A stretch of DNA of 64,000 nucleotides from Halalkaliarchaeum sp. AArc-CO (GTDB lineage: Archaea > Halobacteriota > Halobacteria > Halobacteriales > Haloferacaceae), in contig NZ_CP087723.1 in assembly GCF_024972735.1 (NCBI RefSeq), positions 1,302,001 to 1,366,000 on the forward strand, read 5' to 3'. A program made the position numbers and the translations under genes. Shown here piece after piece: positions 16,938 to 25,554 of this stretch. Below the pieces are notes generated by a model. The model searched no databases and was not told the DNA's origin. It worked only from the letters and a program-made list of their open reading frames with translations. Every line of letters begins with the position of its first letter. Position 1 is the stretch's first letter.

Positions 16938-17963
16938 ATGAGCTCTCGTGATGACGCGGCCGACGGCGGGATCGACGTCACGGTCAGACAGGCACGACCG
17001 GAGGACGAAGCCGACGTTGTCGCGTTTACGGCCGACACCTGGAGCGGTAGGGACGCCTCCGATTACATTCCGCGGGTGTTCTCAGAGTGGGTCGAAACGG
17101 ATGGACCCAACCAGCGCACGTTCGTGCTCGTCGTCGAGGACGATGCTGACGGCGGCGGCACCGAGGACGGTGATGGCGCCGCCGATGTCGACGACGACGG
17201 CGAGATCGCCGGGCTCTGTCAGGGGGTGTTGCTCTCGGAGTATGAAGCGTGGGCACAGGGGATGCGCGTGCATCCGGAGTACCGCGGACTGGGGATCTCG
17301 CGGCTGCTCACCGACGCGATCTTCGAGTGGGCTGAGGATCGGGGGGCGACGGTGGTGCGCAACATGGTGTTCTCCTGGAACGTGGCCGGCCTCGGCCAGT
17401 CCCGTTCGGCGGGTTTCGATCCCTGTACGGAGTTTCGGTACGCGAGACCGGAGCCCGACGGCCATGTCGACCCCGCGCTGTCGATCGGCGCCGACGCGGT
17501 CGGCGCCTGGACGTTCTGGGGTCAATCCGAGACCAGGACCCACCTCCGCGGACTCGCAATGGACGACAGCGAATCGTGGGCGCTCTCGGAACTCACCCCA
17601 GAAAAGCTCCAGACGGCGGCAAACGAGGACCGTCTCTTCACCGTTCACGATCGGGGCGTCCGCGGGTTCACCTATCGGGATCGGACCTTCGAGCGCGAGA
17701 ACGAGGACGGTGAACCCGAGCAGTGGGCGCTGTACGCGGTCGGCGCGTGGGACACTCCCGAGGCGGCCGACTCCCTGTTTGCGGCCGTACAACGGGACGC
17801 GGCAGCCGTCGGCGTCGACAACGTTCGCGTGATGATTCCCGAGGGCGTCGAGTGGATCAGCGACGTCGCCACAGCACGTGTTCCGGTCGCGGACGAACCT
17901 GACTTCGTGATGGCCGCCGATCTGACCGACTCGACGCTCGTTCCGTCGGACGGTCGGCTGTAG
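16938..17963 (+). CDS. GNAT-family N-acetyltransferase
   Basis: 341 aa. The GNAT fold occupies about residues 12-170. The acetyl-CoA loop is VHPEYRGLGISRLL, a good match to the R/Q-x-x-G-x-G/A motif. The C-terminal 170 residues form a second, less conserved domain with a beta-rich pattern that could be a degenerate second GNAT repeat. The acceptor is unknown. An acidic Asp/Gly insertion (about 70-90) sits between the first strands, as often seen in haloarchaeal proteins. It lies 16 bp after gatD on the same strand. Confidence 0.82.
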   Translation: MSSRDDAADGGIDVTVRQARPEDEADVVAFTADTWSGRDASDYIPRVFSEWVETDGPNQRTFVLVVEDDADGGGTEDGDGAADVDDDGEIAGLCQGVLLSEYEAWAQGMRVHPEYRGLGISRLLTDAIFEWAEDRGATVVRNMVFSWNVAGLGQSRSAGFDPCTEFRYARPEPDGHVDPALSIGADAVGAWTFWGQSETRTHLRGLAMDDSESWALSELTPEKLQTAANEDRLFTVHDRGVRGFTYRDRTFERENEDGEPEQWALYAVGAWDTPEAADSLFAAVQRDAAAVGVDNVRVMIPEGVEWISDVATARVPVADEPDFVMAADLTDSTLVPSDGRL

Positions 17964-18012
17964 CCACGCTCGATGGCTGGGTTTTTACTCGCTCCCACCT
18001 GAAAAAGGACTA

Positions 18013-18240
18013 ATGGATCCGCTGGTGGTGGAAAGTTTGCCGACGATTCGGTCGCTCCTCTATTACGGTGCAGTGTACGGCATCCTCGTCGCAGTCGCCT
18101 ACTGGGTGTACACCGACGCGCGGGCTCGCGGAAGCCGATACGCGGTGCTGTGGGGGCTCGCGACGCTCGTGTTCGCCATCCTCGCGGTGATCCCGTATAT
18201 GTATCTCCGGTGGCGTGACGGCACGGAGGCGGCCGCCTGA
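18013..18240 (+). CDS. Small two-helix membrane protein
   Basis: 75 aa. Two hydrophobic helices (YYGAVYGILVAVAYWVY and LWGLATLVFAILAVIPYMYL) are joined by a short arginine-rich loop, and the C-terminus ends in WRDGTEAAA. The loop should be cytoplasmic by the positive-inside rule. A poly-T and AAAAAGG region just upstream separates it from the GNAT gene. No family was recognised, and it is not obviously linked to the neighbouring cobalamin transporter. Confidence 0.6.
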   Translation: MDPLVVESLPTIRSLLYYGAVYGILVAVAYWVYTDARARGSRYAVLWGLATLVFAILAVIPYMYLRWRDGTEAAA

Positions 18241-18292
18241 TCGTCGGGAGGCTGCTGATTTTAAAAACGAGTCAGCAACAGCGTCCGCGAAC

Positions 18293-19450
18293 CTATTCGA
18301 CGCGCCGGAGCGCCAGCAGTGCGGCCAAAAGCGTCCCGACGAGGGCGACGACGACGCCGAAGCCGGGCGTCGTCACGTCGGCAGCGTCGTCGGGCGTCTC
18401 TTCGGGTGTCTGTTCGTCAGCACCTTCCTCTTCGGTTTCCTGCGCTTCAGTGCTCTCTTCCTCGGCCGCCTCATCGACCGACTCGACGGTGATCTCCGAT
18501 CGCTCGACGTAGACGCTCTCGTCGTACAGCTCGGGATGCAGCTGCGCGGCGAGTTCGTGTGTCGCCTCCACCATGCTGCGTGGTGCTGGCTGGTTCAGCC
18601 ACTGCACATCGACGACGACTTCGGACTCTGTTTCACCGGCAGTCGTCGAGGCGTACGGTTCCTGTTCGAGGAAGACACCGGGCATCGTCACCACGAGAAC
18701 CTCGGGATCCATCTCGAGCAGCACTTCGTCGTTCAGCTGCGGGAAGTCCTCGTGTTCGTGTGCGACGTTGTCGGCACCGGAAACGGTGATGATCTCGTCG
18801 ATGAACGTGTTGCCGCCGGCAACGAAGCCGTCACCGAGGGGGTACAGTGCGGCAGGACGCTCGTCGGCCTCGGCGGTAACGCTGTTCAGGGCGTCGACGT
18901 TGGCGTGCATCCAGGCGTTCGCCTCGGCGGCACCCTCGCAGTTCCCGGTGAGCTTGCCGATCGTTTCCGTCTTCTCGGCGACGTCGTCCGTGTCGGTCGC
19001 CTCGGGGAAGTGATAGACTGTCAGGCCGGCCTCGCGGAGGGGTTCGACGTCCTGGGCGCTGACGTTCGGAGCCAGAACCAGATCGGGGTCGGTCGCGACG
19101 ACCTGTTCGACGCTGGCGCCGAATTCGGCGGAGACGTTGGCCTTCTCCTCGGCGCCATCGAGATAGTGGGCGAACTGTGAGACGCCCACGACCTGCTCTT
19201 CACCGCCGATCTCCCACATCGTCTGGGCTGCACTCGGCCCGATCGTGGTGACTCGTTCGGGCTTCTCTTCGATCGTCACCGTCTCGCCGGTCGCGTCGGT
19301 CAGTTCGACCGGGAACTCGCACGGTTCGTACGTCGCGTCGGGTTCGTCCACGTCCGCAACCGATGAAGACGCCGCACCGGCCGCAGGGGCGACGCCGACG
19401 CCGGCCAAAAGAACGAGGATCGAAACAACGATGGCTGTCCGTTGCATCAT
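18293..19450 (-). CDS. btuF: PGF-CTERM-anchored ABC substrate-binding protein (BtuF-like)
   Basis: 385 aa. A Sec-type signal peptide is followed by a class III periplasmic-binding fold (VTIEEKPERVTTIGPSAAQTMWEIG, later LVLAPN and VLVVTMPG), the type that binds cobalamin, haem or siderophores. A long Glu/Thr-rich linker (about 315-360) leads to TTPGFGVVVALVG plus a hydrophobic helix and RR. This is a PGF-CTERM signal, which archaeosortase replaces with a lipid anchor at the cell surface. It is divergent from the permease and ATPase genes, with 56 bp of AT-rich shared promoter between them. Cobalamin is the likely ligand by comparison with haloarchaeal BtuCDF; a siderophore is the alternative. 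Two adjacent ATGs (19450, 19447) are possible starts. Confidence 0.78.
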   Translation of the reverse strand: MMQRTAIVVSILVLLAGVGVAPAAGAASSSVADVDEPDATYEPCEFPVELTDATGETVTIEEKPERVTTIGPSAAQTMWEIGGEEQVVGVSQFAHYLDGAEEKANVSAEFGASVEQVVATDPDLVLAPNVSAQDVEPLREAGLTVYHFPEATDTDDVAEKTETIGKLTGNCEGAAEANAWMHANVDALNSVTAEADERPAALYPLGDGFVAGGNTFIDEIITVSGADNVAHEHEDFPQLNDEVLLEMDPEVLVVTMPGVFLEQEPYASTTAGETESEVVVDVQWLNQPAPRSMVEATHELAAQLHPELYDESVYVERSEITVESVDEAAEEESTEAQETEEEGADEQTPEETPDDAADVTTPGFGVVVALVGTLLAALLALRRVE

Positions 19451-19506
19451 CTTGTCCGAAGCGTTAACCCAATAAGTATTTATCTATTGAAAGTGGGGTT
19501 GTAGAT
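19451..19506. promoter_or_regulatory. Divergent btuF / btuC promoter region
   Basis: 56 bp, unusually AT-rich for this genome, with the stretch AAGTATTTATCTATTG at about 19472-19487. This is suited to TATA elements for both directions. There is no room for a cobalamin riboswitch, and none was seen. Confidence 0.5.
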
Positions 19507-20670
19507 GTGAGCACCGAGGGAGTCGACCGGCTGGTCCGCGCCGTAACGCGGTGGGAGCCGGCGGCTCGGTCGGCAAAATCGCGAGCAGTGGCGTGGTCGA
19601 CGTTGTTAGCTGCGCTGCTTGCGGTCGTGGTGACGGTCGCGGCTGGGATCGGCCCCGTGACGATCCCGCCGACCGAGATCGCGAAGATCCTCCTCAATTC
19701 GATCCCGGTTCCGGCCGGACTCGAGTTGACCTGGGGCGGTGTTGTGATCGGCGGGCTGTTGCAGCTCCCCGGCATCGATCTGAGCTGGCGCCCGCTGACT
19801 GCGTACCCGGTCAATTCGACGCACGAACGGATCGTGATGCAGGTTCGGCTCCCGCGGATCCTGCTTGCCGCACTCGTCGGCTTCTCGCTTGCGGCGGCCG
19901 GCACCGTGATGCAGGGATTTTTCCGTAACCCGATGGCGGACCCGTCGATCATCGGCGTGTCCTCGGGCGCGGCGCTGGGTGCGACGGTGTTCATCGTCGC
20001 GCCGCTGGCGCTGCCGTTCGGGCTCGGGCTTCGCGGGGCGGCGTTCGCCGGGGCGTTGCTCGCCGCGTTTGCCGTCTACGTGATCGCGACTGAAAACGGC
20101 AGGACCCCGGTCGCTACGCTGTTGCTCGCTGGGGTCGCCGTCCAGACGTTCCTGGGTGCGATGATCTCGTATCTCCAGCTCCAGGCGGGCGAGAGCCTCA
20201 GACAGGTCGTCGCGTGGCTCATGGGTCACCTCCAGGGGTCGACCTGGAGCGAGGTACAGGCGACGCTTTTGGTGGTTCCGATCCTTTTCGTCGTTTTGCT
20301 CGCCTACTCCCGGGACCTGAACGTCCTCCTTCTGGGCGAGGAGGACGCCAAAGGGCTCGGGATCGAGGTCGAACGCACGAAACGGATCCTGCTTGCCGCC
20401 TCCAGCGTGATCACCGCCGCCGGGGTCGCCGTCGCGGGGGTCATCGGCTTCGTCGGACTGATCGTCCCGCACATGCTCCGGCTCGTCGTCGGCCCCGACC
20501 ACCGCGTACTGTTGCCCGCCTCGGCGCTTGCGGGGGCGGCGTTCCTCGTCGTCGCCGACACCGTCGCACGGGCGGGCGCGACGGAGATCCCGGTCGGGAT
20601 CGTCACCGCCGCGGTCGGCGCGCCCTTCTTCCTGTATCTGCTCCGCAAACGGGAGGTGCACGAACTGTGA
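19507..20670 (+). CDS. btuC: ABC transporter permease (BtuC/FecCD family)
   Basis: 387 aa, starting at a GTG, with about ten membrane helices. Family hallmarks include RLPRILLAALVGFSLAAAGTVMQGFFRNPMADPSIIGVSSGAALGA, spanning helices 2-3, and GLIVPHMLRLVVGPDHR near the C-terminus, which contacts the ATPase. An extra loop of about 40 residues after helix 1 (about 70-105) is predicted to be outside the membrane. The protein forms the channel for the BtuF-bound ligand. The stop codon overlaps the GTG of the ATPase gene by three bases, so translation is coupled. Confidence 0.88.
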   Translation: MSTEGVDRLVRAVTRWEPAARSAKSRAVAWSTLLAALLAVVVTVAAGIGPVTIPPTEIAKILLNSIPVPAGLELTWGGVVIGGLLQLPGIDLSWRPLTAYPVNSTHERIVMQVRLPRILLAALVGFSLAAAGTVMQGFFRNPMADPSIIGVSSGAALGATVFIVAPLALPFGLGLRGAAFAGALLAAFAVYVIATENGRTPVATLLLAGVAVQTFLGAMISYLQLQAGESLRQVVAWLMGHLQGSTWSEVQATLLVVPILFVVLLAYSRDLNVLLLGEEDAKGLGIEVERTKRILLAASSVITAAGVAVAGVIGFVGLIVPHMLRLVVGPDHRVLLPASALAGAAFLVVADTVARAGATEIPVGIVTAAVGAPFFLYLLRKREVHEL

Positions 20671-22082
20671 GCCGCGGCGAGTTCGATCCGGATCGGCGGT
20701 TCGGAAACCCGACCGACCAACGGAACGCGAAGCAGAACACCGGACGGAACGGCGACAACAGCCACGCCAACGGCAACGGCGATCGCGATCTCCCGGTCGA
20801 ACTCTCGAACGGGGAGACGGTGGCTGACGATCCTGCCGCCGCCGCGGCTTCCGAGCCCGTCGTCGACGCCCGGGGTATCGACGTGTCGCTCGGCGGGGTC
20901 CGGATCCTCGAAGACGTCGACGTCACCGTCGACCCCGGGACGCTAGTGGGTCTCGTCGGGCCCAACGGAGCAGGGAAGTCGACGCTACTTCGGGCGATGC
21001 GCGCGTTGCTCCCCATCGACGCCGGGCAGGTTCGGGTGGCTGGCGTTCCGGTCCACGACCGGCCAGCACGGGAAGTGAGCCGAACGGTTGCGACGGTTCC
21101 ACAGACGACGACGCTGTCGTTTTCCTTTACGGTCCAGCAGACCGTGGAGATGGGGCGGACGCCGCACGTCTCCCGGTTCGGGACGCTCGGGCCGGACGAC
21201 AGGGAGGCGATCCGAGCGGCGATGGAACGGACCGAGATCACCCAGTTCGCCGACCGGTCGATAACCGAAGTCTCGGGCGGCGAGCGCCAGCGGGTTTTGC
21301 TCGCCCGGGCGCTCGCCCAGGAGACGCCGGTGCTGTTTCTGGACGAACCGACGGCGAGTCTCGACGTGAACCACGCGGTTCGAACCCTGGAACTGGTGGA
21401 CGAGCTCGTCGAGGAGGGAAAGACCGTCGTCGCCGCGATCCACGATCTCGACCTGGCGGCGCGATACTGCGACGAGCTGGTGTTGCTCTCGGACGGCCGC
21501 GTACAGGCGTCGGGCCCTCCCTCGGAAGTGCTCACCGCCGAGAGTCTGGAGGAAACGTTCGACGCGACGGCTGTCGTGACCGGTCAGCCGGCCGCGGACG
21601 CGCCGGGCGTAACGGCGTTTTCGCCGGCGGCGTGTACCGACCTCCGAACGGATTGTCGCGTCCACGTGCTCGGCAACGGGCGTCCGGCGGCGCTTGTCCT
21701 GGCTCGCCTCGCGGCCACGGACGCGACGATCTCTCTCGGCCCCGTCCACGAGGGTGACGACGCCGCCGTACTGGCCGAGGACGTGGGGGCAGACGCGGTG
21801 ACGGTCCCGCCGTTTTCGGGGCTGTCCGACGCGACGTTCGATCGGGTTCGGGGGGTCGTCTCGTCGGCAGACTGTCTCGTCCGGGCCGGCGACGTGTCAC
21901 ACGCGGTCGAGAATCTCCTCGAGGAGTCCACTGGTCAACAACTCCCGCCGGTCGTCGACGCCCGGTCGCTGGAGCCGGACGCCGTAGCGTGTGCGATCGA
22001 AGCGCGTCTCGACGCGCGATCCGGTGAGTCCCGCGACGACGGGGCCGTCGATGAAGCCACCGGCGAGACGGTCGAACCGTAG
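20667..22082 (+). CDS. btuD: ABC transporter ATPase (BtuD-like) with a C-terminal extension
   Basis: 471 aa from a GTG that overlaps the btuC stop. After an Asn/Asp-rich leader of about 65 residues comes the ATPase: Walker A GPNGAGKSTLL, signature VSGGERQRVLLARAL, Walker B VLFLDEPTASLD and switch His in AAIHDLD. It energises uptake through BtuC. About 165 residues follow the ATPase domain (VHVLGNGRPAALVLARLAA..., VTVPPFSGLSD...). They look like a Rossmann-type or cobinamide-phosphate-binding-like fold rather than a known ABC accessory domain. Haloarchaeal BtuD proteins are longer than bacterial ones. The role of the extension is unknown. Confidence 0.85.
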   Translation: MSRGEFDPDRRFGNPTDQRNAKQNTGRNGDNSHANGNGDRDLPVELSNGETVADDPAAAAASEPVVDARGIDVSLGGVRILEDVDVTVDPGTLVGLVGPNGAGKSTLLRAMRALLPIDAGQVRVAGVPVHDRPAREVSRTVATVPQTTTLSFSFTVQQTVEMGRTPHVSRFGTLGPDDREAIRAAMERTEITQFADRSITEVSGGERQRVLLARALAQETPVLFLDEPTASLDVNHAVRTLELVDELVEEGKTVVAAIHDLDLAARYCDELVLLSDGRVQASGPPSEVLTAESLEETFDATAVVTGQPAADAPGVTAFSPAACTDLRTDCRVHVLGNGRPAALVLARLAATDATISLGPVHEGDDAAVLAEDVGADAVTVPPFSGLSDATFDRVRGVVSSADCLVRAGDVSHAVENLLEESTGQQLPPVVDARSLEPDAVACAIEARLDARSGESRDDGAVDEATGETVEP

Positions 22083-22113
22083 CGCTTTCGCCGGTCGGCT
22101 GACTTCTCTCTGT

Positions 22114-23136
22114 ATGTCCGTTCCGTGCGTGGCGGTCCCCCGGGAGCAGGGCGAGGCCGTCCGACAGGCGCTTTCGTCGGCCGGCGTGCTCGACGGCACC
22201 CACCGGATCGTCGTCGAGGAGGCGACCATCTACCTTCCGATCACCGACCCGGCGAGCGTTCCCGAGGAGTACGCCGACGCGGTGACCGAGCGGGAGCTCC
22301 CCGAACAGGAGCCACAGCGGACCCCGGCTGATCTCCTCGGCTACGACCCGACCTACGAACGACTCGGAGACATCGTCATCCTCGACGAGGACGACCCCGA
22401 CCGGGCACGCGAGATCGCGAACGCGGTCGTCGACTCGGACATCCCTGTGCGGACCGTTTTGAACCGCGCCTCGAAGATCCGGGGCGAACTGCGGGTCCGG
22501 GACTGGGAGGTAATCGTCTCCCCGGAGGATATCGGGGCGTCGAACCCCTACAGCTCGCCGACGGAGACGGTCCACCGCGAGTACGGCTACGAGTTCCTGC
22601 TCGACGTCGACGAGGTGTACTTCTCGCCGCGGCTCGCGACGGAGCGACACCGCGTGCTCGAGACAGTGGGCCCCGACGAGCACGTCTTCGACATGTTCGC
22701 CGGCGTGGGGCCGTTCGCGATCCCGGCGGCCGACCGGGGGGCGGAGGTGGTGGCCTGTGATCTCAACGAGCGGGCGGTCGACTACCTCCGGGAGAACGCC
22801 CGCCGGAACGGCGTGAGCGATCGGATCACGGCGATCCACGGCGACGTTCGAGACGTCGCCACCGACTGGGAGGGGTGGGCCGAACGGATCTTTATGAACC
22901 TCCCGCACTCGGCCGGCGAATTCCTCGATACGGCGGTCGCTCTCGCGGGAGAGGAGTGTGTGCTCCACTACTACGACATTCAACACGAGGGCGATCCGTT
23001 CGGTCCCGGACGGCGGGCGATCCGCGAGGCGGCCGGCGAGGCGTACGAGGTTCGGGTCGAAACCGAACACGTCGTTCGGTCGTATGCGCCACACGAACTC
23101 AACGTCTGCCTGGACGTTCGTCTGGTCGAACGGTGA
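22114..23136 (+). CDS. trm5: tRNA (guanine37-N1)-methyltransferase, Trm5 family
   Basis: 340 aa from the ATG at 22114, which gives MSVPCVAVPREQGEAVRQ; longer in-frame starts would overlap btuD. The N-terminal D1 domain is followed by a D2/D3 Rossmann methyltransferase with FDMFAGVGPFAIPA (SAM loop), VVACDLNERAVDYLREN (acidic ribose contact) and the motif MNLPHSA near residue 265. Trm5 transfers a methyl group from SAM to N1 of G37 in tRNA, preventing frameshifting, and starts wyosine formation in tRNA-Phe. It lies just before tRNA-Thr, which is probably coincidental. Confidence 0.88.
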   Translation: MSVPCVAVPREQGEAVRQALSSAGVLDGTHRIVVEEATIYLPITDPASVPEEYADAVTERELPEQEPQRTPADLLGYDPTYERLGDIVILDEDDPDRAREIANAVVDSDIPVRTVLNRASKIRGELRVRDWEVIVSPEDIGASNPYSSPTETVHREYGYEFLLDVDEVYFSPRLATERHRVLETVGPDEHVFDMFAGVGPFAIPAADRGAEVVACDLNERAVDYLRENARRNGVSDRITAIHGDVRDVATDWEGWAERIFMNLPHSAGEFLDTAVALAGEECVLHYYDIQHEGDPFGPGRRAIREAAGEAYEVRVETEHVVRSYAPHELNVCLDVRLVER

Positions 23137-23192
23137 CCTGTTGCCCGAATCCGGAACCCTTATTGCCGTCATCGAGATACGAACCAATGCAC

Positions 23193-23265
23193 GCCGGAGT
23201 AGCTCAGCTGGCAGAGCGAATCCTTCGTAAGGATTAGGTCGAGGGTTCAAATCCCTCCTCCGGCT
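23193..23265 (+). tRNA. tRNA-Thr (anticodon CGT)
   Basis: 73 nt fold as a full cloverleaf. The acceptor stem is GCCGGAG/CTCCGGC with discriminator T, the D-arm contains AGCTCAGCTGG, the anticodon stem is AATCC/GGATT around loop TTCGTAA (anticodon CGT, reads ACG), and the T-arm is GAGGG-TTCAAAT-CCCTC. CCA is not encoded. TATA-like CCTTATTG lies about 35 bp upstream. The 3' end seems to be an integration target: a similar 3'-terminal sequence recurs at about 23352-23373 and 26268-26289. Confidence 0.96.
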
Positions 23266-23276
23266 CTTCTGACGGA

Positions 23277-23367
23277 ACGAAGTGGAGTCGAAGAGACGCG
23301 TGAGGGATTTGAATCAGGGAGTGCAGCGAGCGTAGCGAGCGAAACGACCGTGGTTCACACTCCCTCC
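23277..23367 (+). repeat. 91-bp direct repeat, left copy (next to tRNA-Thr)
   Basis: Identical over 91 bp to 26193-26283, starting 11 bases after tRNA-Thr. Its right end (GGTTCACACTCCCTCC, then TCCGG) resembles the T-arm and acceptor 3' half of that tRNA. With the right copy it brackets 2.8 kb of unrelated DNA, as expected for the two ends of an integrated element or a recombination scar. Confidence 0.93.
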
Positions 23368-23450
23368 TCCGGATTAATAAATCAGGTTCACTTTTTATTG
23401 ACTATCTACCTGGGGAGGTGGTGCTGTCTTGAGCCATTTCACGGAAACTT

Positions 23451-23909
23451 TTGCTTCCACCAATGGCTCGTCGTGGCTGTTCCGTGCCCTGTCCTGTTGC
23501 CCTCACTACTGTTCCCGATATACGTCCGTGTCCCGACAGAGGTACCAAATACGGCGAGTTGATCGCCTCCCACGAGTGGGACGACGGAGACGGATCGACC
23601 ACCCCGCGTGCGACGGTGATCCAACAGCAGGTGACCGTTCGCTGGGACGCCGAGCCCACGCTCGAATTCCAGATCCACATCGAGTACAGTAACCAGCTCT
23701 CACCGTTCGCAAGCTACGCAAAGCGCGTCCGACGGGTTCCGGGTTCGATGCAGTACGAGCCGGCTCACAATCGCTCGAGAAATGCCTGCATTTCCGGGTG
23801 GGCGTCGATCCGTTCGTCGTCCGGATCCTTGTTCAAGAAACAAACAGGAAACCCCGCCGCTTGCGGCGGGAAGGGACGCGACATGGTGAAAACCAACCGG
23901 AGAAGGTGA
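23451..23909 (+). pseudogene. Possible decayed gene fragment
   Basis: An open frame whose middle part (about 23550-23760; phrases ASHEWDDGDGSTT and TVRWDAEPTLEFQIHIEYS) has the acidic, ordered composition of real haloarchaeal protein. Both ends look random and Cys/Arg-rich. I could not assign a family. It lies just inside the left copy of the 91-bp repeat, where remnants of mobile DNA are expected. Confidence 0.25.
23841..23870 (-). terminator. Hairpin plus T-rich tract downstream of the 435-aa gene
   Basis: The perfect stem CCCGCCGC/GCGGCGGG (23853-23870, two-base loop) is followed, on the minus strand, by a T-rich run (TTTCCTGTTTGTTTC). This lies 110 nt after the stop of the minus-strand operon and looks like its transcription terminator. 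A similar hairpin also marks the ends of some IS200/IS605-type elements, so it could instead be a scar. Confidence 0.5.
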
Positions 23910-23979
23910 CTAGTTACACCTCGACGATCGTGAGAACACAACTTGCCGTGGACTACTTGACGAACTGATCGAGATGCCA

Positions 23980-25287
23980 CTAGGATTGTTGCTCCTCTCC
24001 GGGACCGAGGTCCTGCACAACCTCTTGGCAGCCCTCCGTCACGGGACAAACCATCTCTCGGGAAAACTGATCGCTGTCCCCTCCGGCAGCTAGGTAGAGG
24101 TACTCTTCGTCGGTAAAGACGCCGAACTGGCCGTTCACATTTTGGCTGAGTAAATACTCCACAGCGAGCCCGATAATCTCGCCGTACACGCCTCCAAGTG
24201 AGCGACCTGCCGCGTTCGAAAGCAACGAGGCGCCCCGACGCAAATTGTACTCGGAGAGCTCGTGGAGAGCGCCACCGAGTTCGAGAAGACCGGTCACGGT
24301 CCGGTCGTCCAGCGGAAAATCCGCCGTTCGATCGACCTTCACGTGCTGGCGGACGACCGTCGTCGCTATTGCGGCAACGAACGTGGAGTGATAGTTGTCC
24401 ACCACGACGTCAGCGTCGTCCGGACCCGTGACGTCTCGATGGGCTTGGCGGAACTCGGGACCTGGGACGAATCCCAATGAATCCGATCGGACGTATACCC
24501 AGGACAGTGCCAGGTACTCGATCTCGCGGGGTAACTGGTCCTGTAACACACCGGCAACGAGAAGTTCCAGGACGACGTCGGTGTTACCTTCTGCCAGGTA
24601 TCGAAGGATCAGCGCGATCAGTGTCGTACGGAGGTCATAGGGAGCAGGGTCCGAAGAAAAAGCCGGATGGGGGATCCCGAAGTTTCGATAATAGAAGACG
24701 TTGTGAGTGAGAGCGTAAGCGTCCTGGTCGATAGAGTTGACGACGTCGAACTGTCGGTTTAGACAGCTTGTGGCGATGACGGCGTCCGGGTTCAGCCTGT
24801 CAGTCTCGTATCCGTACGCGCAACAGAAAAACCACAGTTCCAGCAGCCGAAACGGTGGTAACTCGACGCTCCAGACTGCCGGTTGCTCCAGAACTCGCTC
24901 CGGAACCGTTTTCGCGTCCGCGTCCAGGACTCCGGTCTCATTGGCGTAAAGGAAAGCAGCGTAATAAAGGAGGAACTCCCTCGGATGGCGAATCGGAAGC
25001 CGGTAATATCGTGGGTCGTTGATTCGCTTGACGACCCTGTCGGCGTAGTTGACGTCACCGCCGCGATGTCCATCTCGCACGTAGAGGTACAGACAGAGTT
25101 CCGAGAACGCTTTTCGTCGGAAATGCCTGTCGTCTTCGTCGTCCCAGGCGAGCGGATCGAACCGGTTGACATGGTTGGCGATCCATCGGTCCGCCAGAGT
25201 GTCGATCTCGGAAACCACATCAAAAAATTCTTCGGGAGACGTCGGATAGGTCACCTTCAACCGCTTCCCTGCCTTCACCTGCCTCAT
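23980..25287 (-). CDS. Helical protein of unknown function, possibly DUF6895-like, partner of the Cys-tail peptide
   Basis: 435 aa, almost entirely alpha-helical, with no signal peptide, membrane helix or nucleotide-binding loop. Conserved-looking patches are DAYALTHNVFYYRNFG (about 188-203) and DNYHSTFVAA (about 295-304), each with a His in an aromatic setting that could be catalytic or metal-binding. The phrase 'D-x-YALTH, then Y-x-x-x-FG' reminds me of DUF6895, an actinobacterial family; this is memory only and needs a profile search. The start is 15 nt after the stop of the 76-aa peptide gene, so the two form an operon. A hairpin spans the junction and may lower expression of this gene relative to the peptide. 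The likely role is modification, export or sensing of the peptide, inferred from linkage alone. Confidence 0.7.
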   Translation of the reverse strand: MRQVKAGKRLKVTYPTSPEEFFDVVSEIDTLADRWIANHVNRFDPLAWDDEDDRHFRRKAFSELCLYLYVRDGHRGGDVNYADRVVKRINDPRYYRLPIRHPREFLLYYAAFLYANETGVLDADAKTVPERVLEQPAVWSVELPPFRLLELWFFCCAYGYETDRLNPDAVIATSCLNRQFDVVNSIDQDAYALTHNVFYYRNFGIPHPAFSSDPAPYDLRTTLIALILRYLAEGNTDVVLELLVAGVLQDQLPREIEYLALSWVYVRSDSLGFVPGPEFRQAHRDVTGPDDADVVVDNYHSTFVAAIATTVVRQHVKVDRTADFPLDDRTVTGLLELGGALHELSEYNLRRGASLLSNAAGRSLGGVYGEIIGLAVEYLLSQNVNGQFGVFTDEEYLYLAAGGDSDQFSREMVCPVTEGCQEVVQDLGPGEEQQS

Positions 25288-25294
25288 TGTTCCA

Positions 25295-25318
25295 GTGTGA
25301 GCCTACTTTTTTTCACAC
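25295..25318 (-). promoter_or_regulatory. Intercistronic hairpin between the peptide and its partner gene
   Basis: The inverted repeat GTGTGA/TCACAC with a 12-nt loop encloses the last codons and stop of the peptide gene and lies just before the start of the 435-aa gene. Such hairpins commonly set an excess of precursor over its enzyme in peptide operons. The stem is only 6 bp, so this is a suggestion. Confidence 0.35.
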
Positions 25319-25533
25319 GAATTACAGACGACGTAACAGCCACTGACGACACAGTAGTTTCCCGAATCCATCGGCTCAAAGTTTCCTTCTTGGGTCGCCT
25401 TCAACAGGTCCTCCAGCGTCAGATCCTGTTCTTGAAGTAGTTCCCTGATCTCCGCCACTGCATCAGGGATTGCTTCCATCTCCCTCGCTGGCGGGTCACG
25501 CTCCAATCGTGTCGACGGGTCTTCCGATGTCAT
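25303..25533 (-). CDS. 76-aa peptide with Cys-rich C-terminus, candidate RiPP precursor
   Basis: 76 aa in two parts. Residues 1-58 are acidic and mostly helical (DAVAEIRELLQEQDLTLEDLL), like a leader peptide. Residues 59-76 read NYCVVSGCYVVCNSCEKK: four cysteines spaced C-x4-C-x3-C-x2-C (61, 66, 70, 73) among Val, Tyr, Ser and Gly, ending in two lysines. Cysteine is very scarce in haloarchaeal proteins, so four in the last 16 residues stand out. The TATA box is about 28 nt before the ATG, so the transcript should be leaderless. No LanM, radical-SAM or YcaO gene is nearby. The alternative is a small zinc-binding or regulatory protein. No signal peptide is present. Confidence 0.65.
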   Translation of the reverse strand: MTSEDPSTRLERDPPAREMEAIPDAVAEIRELLQEQDLTLEDLLKATQEGNFEPMDSGNYCVVSGCYVVCNSCEKK

Positions 25534-25554
25534 CGCGTTTGATGTCGTGCGAGG

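Noticed and set aside
21532-23250. 572-codon minus-strand frame across btuD and trm5
   Set aside because: It overlaps two well-supported genes and a tRNA, and its C-terminal part is Arg/Pro-rich.
23853-23870. Hairpin as the end of an IS200/IS605-type element
   Set aside because: No tnpA or tnpB remnant is nearby, and the T-rich tract after the stem on the minus strand fits a terminator better.
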